Origin: Kwoniella bestiolae CBS 10118
Lineage: Eukaryota > Basidiomycota > Tremellomycetes > Tremellales > Cryptococcaceae
Assembly: GCF_000512585.2 (NCBI RefSeq)
Contig: NC_089244.1
Coordinates: forward strand, 62,001 to 126,000
DNA: 64,000 nucleotides
Direction: 5' to 3'
Shown here piece after piece: positions 57,187-64,000 of the stretch. The position numbers were made by a program, and so were the translations under genes. The first letter of the stretch is position 1, and every line of letters begins with the position of its first letter. A model generated the notes under the pieces. The model was not told the origin of the DNA. It did no database searches and saw only the letters and a list, made by a program, of their open reading frames with translations.

Positions 57187-58779
57187 TCACAGATAAGTAA
57201 TCGTAGTTCCCAACTTCCATACTCCCGCAAATTTCCCAATCCACCAATTGAGGTAATACATTATCCAACCCCACCAACCCCTTTGCCGCACCCTCGCAAG
57301 CCTCAACCTGTTCCTTACGTCGTCTAAGCTGTTGGTCGGAGTAGGTAAGAGATCTGTGGGTCTGCTCCGACGACGGCGGCGGATGAGGAGGGTAAGAAGG
57401 ATGAGGAGTGGGATAGGAAGGGCGAGGTATGAGAGGTTGGATGTTAGAAGGATACTTAGATGGTGGTGTAGAGAAGGGGGAAGGATGGAGGAGAGGAGTT
57501 GATGGATTCCTGAGGTGGGGGGTTGTGCTTTGTTCGTTCTTGATAGATCCCTTGTAGGTATTCTTGGGATTGAATTGGACGGAGATGGGGATGCTGGGTT
57601 GTAATTCTCGATTTGAGATGGATCTTCCTCTTTAGCTTTGCCTTTACCTTTGCCTTGCTCTGAACTACTCCTTGGAAGAGGGATACCCTGACTCTGACGT
57701 TGCAGTCCCAGTTGAGCTTGGGTGGTATTTGGTCGAGCGGTCCTTTCGCTGGAACTTGAGGAGGTCGTACTGTTACTACCCGATCTTGATCTTGATCTCG
57801 AGCTGGAACCTGAAGAAGGTAGCACGAGGGAAGAGGACGGTGAGGGTGTTGGGACGGTGTTGAGAGGGGTAGATTGGAGTGTTCGAAGATGTTTGTATAG
57901 TGCCTATATCATTGACAAGAGGTTTCGTCAGAATGCTCTTCTTCTTCTACCTGCCATGAAGACCACGCAATCACCCACCTCCTTCCTCTTCGATCCCATC
58001 ACTCCCTCCCCATCCAGAAACCCTCTGGCCATCTCCCATTCCCCCTCTCGACTCAATACTTCACCTACGAACAGCTCAACCACCTTCAGATACCCTTCTC
58101 TTGCACTTTCTACCTTCTTCCGCTTCTTCGCATCTTTCGTTTGTTTGCTACTACCTGATTGGGGTGAGATGGATAAGATGAATTGATCGGGTAACGCTGT
58201 AATCCATTCTTCCGATAGGTGATGTGCGAAATCCAGTGCTGGGGGTGATGGACGAAGCTTTAAAGAAGCGAGAAGGAGGGTAGAGATAATTTGAGGAGGG
58301 AGGATGGGTGATCGTAAATACTCATTACAGGTCGTGCGGAGGTGTCCTAGTAACTTATTTGGAGGTATTGGTGGAAGAAGATTGGTTATTTCGCTGGGGA
58401 GGGTGGTGGTCTTATGAGGTGGATCGGCGTATAGGGATGTAAGGGATGATATGGACAGTTTGAGCGTTTTGATCATCCATTCGTCTATCTCTTCTTGTCC
58501 TTCTCCATCCTCATCGCCCATAGCCGGTACATCAGAATCGAGGTCATACCACGCCGGTTCGTTCCCTTGAACCTGATCCTGCTTTGTCTCGAGTGATGCT
58601 AGAAGTCTCGACAGCACAGCCTGAGTCTTGACGTGGTCTCGCCGTACAAAGGATTGGACAGCTGTGTTGTACAATACCTCGATTTGAGATTCAGGGGGTC
58701 GCTGAGAGGAGATGGTTGCTGATCCCGATGACGAGGTTGATGAGACTCTTTGTTTTGGTTTGGAGGGTTTGGGGGGCAT
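57187..58779 (-). CDS. Tail-anchored helical protein (possible Pex26/Pex15-like peroxin)
   Basis: The start at 58779 gives MPPKPSKPKQRVSSTSSSG. A TPR-like helical part follows (EVLYNTAVQSFVRRDHVKTQAVLSR, LKLSISSLTSLYADPP, EGYLKVVELFVGEVLSREGEWEMA). A Ser/Arg-rich linker leads to a single hydrophobic segment near the C-terminus (LSILLTSNLSYLALPIPLLI) flanked by an RRRRR cluster, then a short tail ending TTITYL. This arrangement suits a tail-anchored peroxisomal or ER protein such as Pex26/Pex15, but no diagnostic motif was found. The exon junction near 57816-57947 is uncertain: the phase-compatible acceptor is a CAG at about 57816, whereas a nearer AG shifts the frame. Confidence 0.55.
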
Positions 58780-59038
58780 GTTGCAAAGGTTTGGAGTGGG
58801 ATGAATGGATGTGTATATGCATGAGAAAGAAAGCAAGGGAGCCAAAAAGAGTAACAAGAAGAAAAGAGAGAGACAGAGAGAGGGAAGAAGGGAGGATGTT
58901 GATTCATGTTGACGACGGGATCAAATTTCACTTCATTCGAACATTATAAAAGGTCGTGTGTCTGTATATGTTGAATTTACATCTCCTCTTCTTCCTCTTC
59001 TTCCATCTTAAGCAAGATATAGCATAAACAGAGTGGAC
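58780..59038. promoter_or_regulatory. Divergent promoter, tail-anchored protein / RTP1
   Basis: This 259-bp region between two divergent starts contains TATAAAA at 58945-58951, closer to the plus-strand gene. Confidence 0.4.
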
Positions 59039-62000
59039 ATGCCTCCTCGTACACCTACGGGAACATCAGGCAGCAGCAGTAACACCAGTACCGCAATTGA
59101 TTCGACCCTAAAACCCACATCAGGCCCAACATTGAAGAACCTCTTGAAATCAGCTGATATCCTACTCAAACCACCCACACCTCTATCCTCCAACCCTACC
59201 GACCTCATCCAACGACTCAAAGCATGTTCGAAATCCCTACCTAAAGAATGGAGAAAGGTCACTCCGGAATGGTGCAATGAAGATGAACAGGAACGACCGG
59301 GCGATCAGAATCAGAATGAACAGGATGAAGAGCTGAGGAAGAGGAGGAGAGATGAACTGGTGTTTGTCGTTGGTAAACGATGTTTTGCACTGATCAAGTC
59401 GATCCAGTTGATATTGGAAAAAGAGTTTTGGCCAAAGGAGACAAGAGGGATTGGAATGGATGAAAGAGATTGTACGTTCTCGATATCTACTCATCAATTA
59501 TCTCGTCGTCAGAGAAAGAAAAAATCCAAACCTAAGAAATCAAAGAGGAGAGGGAGTCATTCGTCTTCTTCTGCTGTTACTTCACCTACAAATTACAAAT
59601 ACTCTTCAAATCCTATACCAAGCCCTCATCATGTTCATACTCATAGTCAGCATCATTCACACAAGAGACGCAACTCCTATTACTCCGTTGAGAGCCAATT
59701 CCCCATACCCAAATTATTCAAAAGCAAACGAAGACCCAGTGCTGATGCTAGATACTTCAACTCTCCCAAATCAGTCTTACTCGGTACAGCAGATTTACGA
59801 TTGATACGTCTTATGTTATCACACACGACCTTCTCGTACCTCCTCCCACTCGCATCGCATTATGCCGAATCGTTACCCACCTTCCTACCCAAGACTGCAG
59901 AATCATTATCAGTAACTTTAGAATCGTTATTGAAATTGCTCAAGACGACCGTCCCACCCACTCCTGATGCTGGACCAAGCTCCAGAGCACCCACTCCTCC
60001 AACCACCATCACACAGACATTACTTTCTTCTCACCTTATACCGATCTTCCTCTCAACGCTCATCATAGCTTATACTCCATCAAAACCCTCTGAAACCTAT
60101 GCGAATCTCAGATCGGAATTTATCAAGGCCTTGATGTCTCTTTCTCCCGGTCATGCGATATCTACACTTGTCAATGTCTTGAAGTTGTTAGTGCAGGGAA
60201 GTAAGGAGGGTGTAAAATCGAATGGATGGGTGAGGGTTTGGCCTAAATACCCTAAGGAAATTATAAATGGGTTATTGACTGCTCAGGTCAGACGACCGGG
60301 TGGTGTGAGGGGGTTGATGGAGAATGTCTTGGGGGAGACGGCTAAGACTGATGATGTAACTTGTGAGTGGATCTGTCCCTGGGCTGAAATACGCTTGGAC
60401 GCTTGTGATTGATGTTATGATATAGCCATTGAAGGTCAAAGATTGGATCATATATTCAATGTGCTCATCCGAATACCCCGTCAAGTTACTCCTGAAGTGA
60501 GTTCGTCTCTTTCTGTGAGATCGAACATCATGATAACATTCGCTTTGTGCTAGATATACTACCCCTGGCTCCTCTCCGAACTATTCGCGATGATCCCCTT
60601 GACATCCCACTCGCACTTACCCGTAGCATACGTCAATACCGCATGCTACTGCATCCAAAGATTATGGGCCTCGAATAGACCTCTGATCGGCGATTGGCTG
60701 AAAAACAAATTGCACTCCCCTTGGTACCCTAAACTACCTAACTCTTTGCCTCAGAATAACGATAAAATAGTAGTTACCAGCTGGGAGGCAATTCAACGAT
60801 CGGTACAGAACATGCGATTATTGTTATTGCATAATCCCTCTTCACACGAATTTGCCGATTTCCTCGTTGGTTCGATCTTGCCTCCGTTATTCTCCCTTCA
60901 TACTTTCTTGAATCGTCATCAGGATCATCTACTTGTCAAGGTTAAGAAGGGCTCTGATGTGGAGATCAACTTGGAAGAAGGCGTTCAGTCTCTCTTGGTC
61001 AGTTGGGGTAAAGCTGTTGATGAGGTGGCGGGAGTGAAGGGGATTTGGTCGATTGCTGAGAGCGGGAGAGGGTGGGGAGGGAAAGAAAGTATTGAGGGAG
61101 ATGGGGTGGATTTGCATTGGGAGAAAGAAGGAGAAGGAGTCAAGTTGGTAGTCTCCCGGTGAGTGACACTGGTTGACTGAGCACTGCGGCAATCCATGAT
61201 GCTGACTGCAATTCTGATTTCGCAGTGACAAAGCCAAAACCTCCCAAGACGATATCACCCTACCCTCCATCAGCTCAATGCAATCGTCCAACGAAGATTC
61301 TCTTGCGCAGTTCCTCGCTAGACAAATCATCTCCCCCGACCCCCAGTTGCTCTGTCAATTGATAGAATCCCTCGATAGACCGGACATAGCCAGTGAAGTG
61401 ATCCTGAAAGCGTTAGATTCATGGAGGATCAAGTTGGCTACGGAGATTGAACCTTCTTTGGAGTAAGCTTACCTTGATCGCTCTTATGCAAATCTAACTA
61501 GCTAACATATGGTTCATGTAGATCACTGAGCAATTTGCAACTCACCATCCAGATGATGGAGAAGCTCGGTTCACAGCTTTTCACTCGACCGTCTCAGGTG
61601 CTGGGCTTTGTAGAGAGGGTGTTGCACGATCAGGTGCAATCTCTCGACGGAGGGGACGAAAAAGCTGAAGTAGAGGATGAGAAACCATTCATAGAGGAGG
61701 TGAATGACGGGCATGCTGGGGATAAAGGTTTGAATGATGATGTTGCGCCGGATGGCAAGAGGGGGTTGATCGAGGTGGCTTGTCAATTGCTTGCTTCGCT
61801 TGAGGGTGAGTCGATCTCTCCTTCGCGTCAACCACACACACACATATATATGATTGCAACCCTCGCATTATTATGGTATATTGCTGACATTACGTGACGA
61901 TGACAGGCGAGGGTCAACTCAAAGAAGATCTCCCAATCCTACAGCCTATACTCTCCCACTTGAACGTCCTATCTCACCGATCGCCCTCCGTCTCGATCCG

Positions 62001-63315
62001 CAATGCAGCTCGCGAAGCACAGCTCCTCCTCTCACAACAGCACTTTCCCGATCACGACCCGCTCGTAGGTCCTCAGCAAGCCTCACGAGAAACATATCAA
62101 AAAGCTATAACTCTCATCAAGGACGATACTCTTCCAGTCAAAGCTCACGGTCTGACGATGTTGAAAGATCTTGTTTTCTCTGTCGGATTCGACACAGCAC
62201 TGGTACCTAATATACTTGGAATTTATCTGGAACAACTGGACGATAAGGATTCGTTCATCTACCTGTCTGCTATCAAGGGGCTGAGCGGGATGGTAGATGC
62301 ATTGGGGAAAGATGTATTTGTCCCTCTTATAGGGAAATACACGGGTGAGATAGAAGCGTTAGAGCGTAATGAGAAGAAGGGAGATGAAGGGACGATCGAA
62401 AGAGTCCTGAGACTTGCTGAAGCCATAGATCAGGTGGCGGAAAGGACTGGAGATGCTTTAGGAGGATACGGTAAGTCTGCTGCCATACTCGAGGTAAAAC
62501 GACAGCTGATCTCGCCTTTCTTATGGGTGACAGCCAACGAGATCGTTCCTCCTCTGATGTCAATTTATCCATTATCATCCCTTCCCACCGTGATCCGAAG
62601 TTCGGCTCTATCCATCTTATCGACTTGCGCAAGAGTATCTCCATTCACCATCCTCCCCTGGGCAAATGACTTGGCGCAAGGTACCCTCGACTTAATCCAG
62701 GTCGAATCGGTCGTTTCGTCGCCTTTCAAATCTGATAATATACAACCTCAACCTCAACCTCAAGAAGAAGAACGTAATCCTCAAATGCAGTGGGGTAAAT
62801 CGGAATTCGTCCAATTGGTAGATGATGATCCACTCCCCACCCATGAAGAATCAACACCATCATCTGAAAAACCCAGTAATCCTCGTATAGTAGATGAGGA
62901 ACCTACCCTAAAAGAAGATGGGAAACATCCAACCCTCCGAAGAGCAGCTTTGAGCGTATTCAACTGGTGTGTCAGAGTGGTACTTTTCGTGAGATTTATG
63001 GATACTGCTCAATCTCAAGATCATGAGGAACAGAGTGATATAAAACTACAAGTACCGTTGAAGGAGAGTATCAAGATTACTCCACTTTCCAATGAGGGGG
63101 AGAGAGAAGATCAAGTATTTTCGGATCAGTTCGTGCAACGGGCGTTGGATATACTAGGGTATGTGCAGATGAGAGATGATGACGAGGTTGTTAGACAGCA
63201 TGCGGAGAGTGCTTTGAGGGATTTGAAGTTGTTGAGGAATCGTGGGGTTGAGTTTGAAGATGGTGGATTAGGTTTGGAGGGGTTGAAAGGGTTGGAAAGT
63301 TTGAGGATTGCTTAG
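59039..63315 (+). CDS. RTP1/TANGO6-like protein (RNA polymerase II assembly and import)
   Basis: In yeast, Rtp1 helps assemble and import RNA polymerase II; the animal member is TANGO6/TMCO7. The first ATG is 59039 (MPPRTPTGTSG). The protein is long and HEAT-like. The best-conserved part is in the last two exons: DTLPVKAHGLTMLKDLVF, SVGFDTALVPNILGIYLEQL, DKDSFIYLSAIKGLSGMVD and the C-terminal motif LRRAALSVFNWCVRVVLF, then a short helix ending GLESLRIA with TAG at 63313-63315. A Lys/Arg/His-rich low-complexity segment lies near residues 155-240. Six or more introns are present. Confidence 0.82.
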
Positions 63316-63646
63316 TTCATGTTTAGTAAGGTCAGATACCCTGCATATATAGTTTGAGTGTTCATGTTCATGTTCGTGTTATGACGAGACGTTAGGCTAT
63401 GACTATGCACAATATGATGGATGCTTCGCTGTTCAATGCTTGTTTTTGCTCTTGCTCTCTCTCCCTCAGTCGAAGAGTCATGGTACCTCACTTGACGTGC
63501 AGTATGCTGGAGAATGGAGACATGCAGGACAGCTATCATGAGCATGAGCATGAGCCGAAGAATATTCTGATTTCAAATTGCATATTACCCAACGCTATAG
63601 AACAATTCGTCGATCACTTCTTTCTACCTTTAACTTGGTGGACAAG
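63316..63646. other. Convergent intergenic region, no gene seen
   Basis: This is 3' flank of two converging genes. No ORF or RNA is supported. Confidence 0.6.
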
Positions 63647-64000
63647 TTACGCGACCTTCCCACCCAACTCCTCCTCGATGAAATCCTGTACCGCCCCCTC
63701 ATACCCCGTCTTGGGATCATCCACCTCGAACCCTAACTTCAGAGCATCGGTATTATCGAACGCGCCGGCCCAGGTATCGCAGATCTTGATGACTGCTGGG
63801 TCTTTCTTGAATTTGATGAGCTTGAGTTTATCTTGACCGCCGTATTTGAGTCTGTCGTCGAAATTATCAGCATATACACATCAATCAATTGCAGAGTAAA
63901 GACAAATGATCGATGAGCAAGACCATCCATTTGGTGTGAGGATATTGTACTCAGCTGGTTGGGAGAGAGAGACAGAGGCAAACTCACAAAGTCTCTATAA
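63647..64000 (-). CDS. D-erythronate-dehydrogenase-like NAD-epimerase-family protein, 3' end (partial)
   Basis: The final exon (63851-63647) encodes LKYGGQDKLKLIKFKKDPAV, then ICDTWAGAFDNTDALKLGFEVDD and AVQDFIEEELGGKVA, with stop at 63647-63649. An intron (63852-63987) precedes a few coding bases to the window edge (ATA GAG ACT TT). The wording fits the C-terminus of bacterial DenD (D-erythronate dehydrogenase) and related extended SDR/epimerase proteins, where a 'DPAV...W.G..' and 'A..LGF..D' pattern ends the protein. The catalytic part lies outside the window. Confidence 0.7.

Noticed and set aside
1..64000. tRNA genes
   Set aside because: No B-box-like GGTTCGAATCC within a cloverleaf was seen; near matches (for example around 20217 and 43727) lack the rest of a tRNA.

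Overview
The window is nuclear DNA of a basidiomycete, most likely a Tremellomycete of the Cryptococcus/Kwoniella type. Nearly every gene is split by many short introns of about 50-80 nt (GTGAGT-like donors, TAG/CAG acceptors). Gene spacing is tight and both strands are used. The 5S rRNA is basidiomycete-like, and the gene set (EF3, HID1, HFM1/MER3, RTP1, Zn2Cys6 regulators, Dal5-type permeases) is fungal. Gene models below were spliced by hand, so exon ends are most certain where stated explicitly.

Left part (1-3843): the 3' end of an esterase-like phytase-family gene; a solitary 5S rRNA gene on the minus strand split by a 5'-truncated non-LTR retrotransposon fragment with a 7-bp target-site duplication; and a class II aldolase/adducin-family gene.

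Hydantoin region (3845-15608): a compact set with N-carbamoyl-D-amino-acid hydrolase, Asp/Glu/hydantoin racemase, a Zn2Cys6 regulator, D-amino-acid oxidase, D-hydantoinase/dihydropyrimidinase and a Dal5-family permease. Together these would import a 5-substituted hydantoin, racemise it, open the ring, remove the carbamoyl group and oxidise the D-amino acid to a 2-oxo acid, ammonia and H2O2. Two divergent promoters and the permease promoter share a TTCGCCG motif, and GATA-type sites are also present. This looks like a complete fungal hydantoin-catabolic cluster and is the most interesting feature of the window.

Second metabolic set (16873-27377): a dihydroxyacetone-synthase-like transketolase, an SDR, a sugar-transporter-family MFS permease and a second Zn2Cys6 regulator. 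The shared SDR/transporter promoter carries two exact TCGGACCGA palindromes and a third degenerate copy. A small cysteine-rich secreted protein follows.

Right part (29905-64000): mostly housekeeping genes. These are translation elongation factor 3, a small membrane protein, another Dal5-type permease, HID1, the meiotic helicase HFM1/MER3, TIM9, a hexapeptide acetyltransferase, a divergent transketolase, a tail-anchored helical protein (Pex26/Pex15-like at best), RTP1/TANGO6, and the 3' end of a D-erythronate-dehydrogenase-like epimerase. No tRNA, CRISPR array or intact transposon was found.
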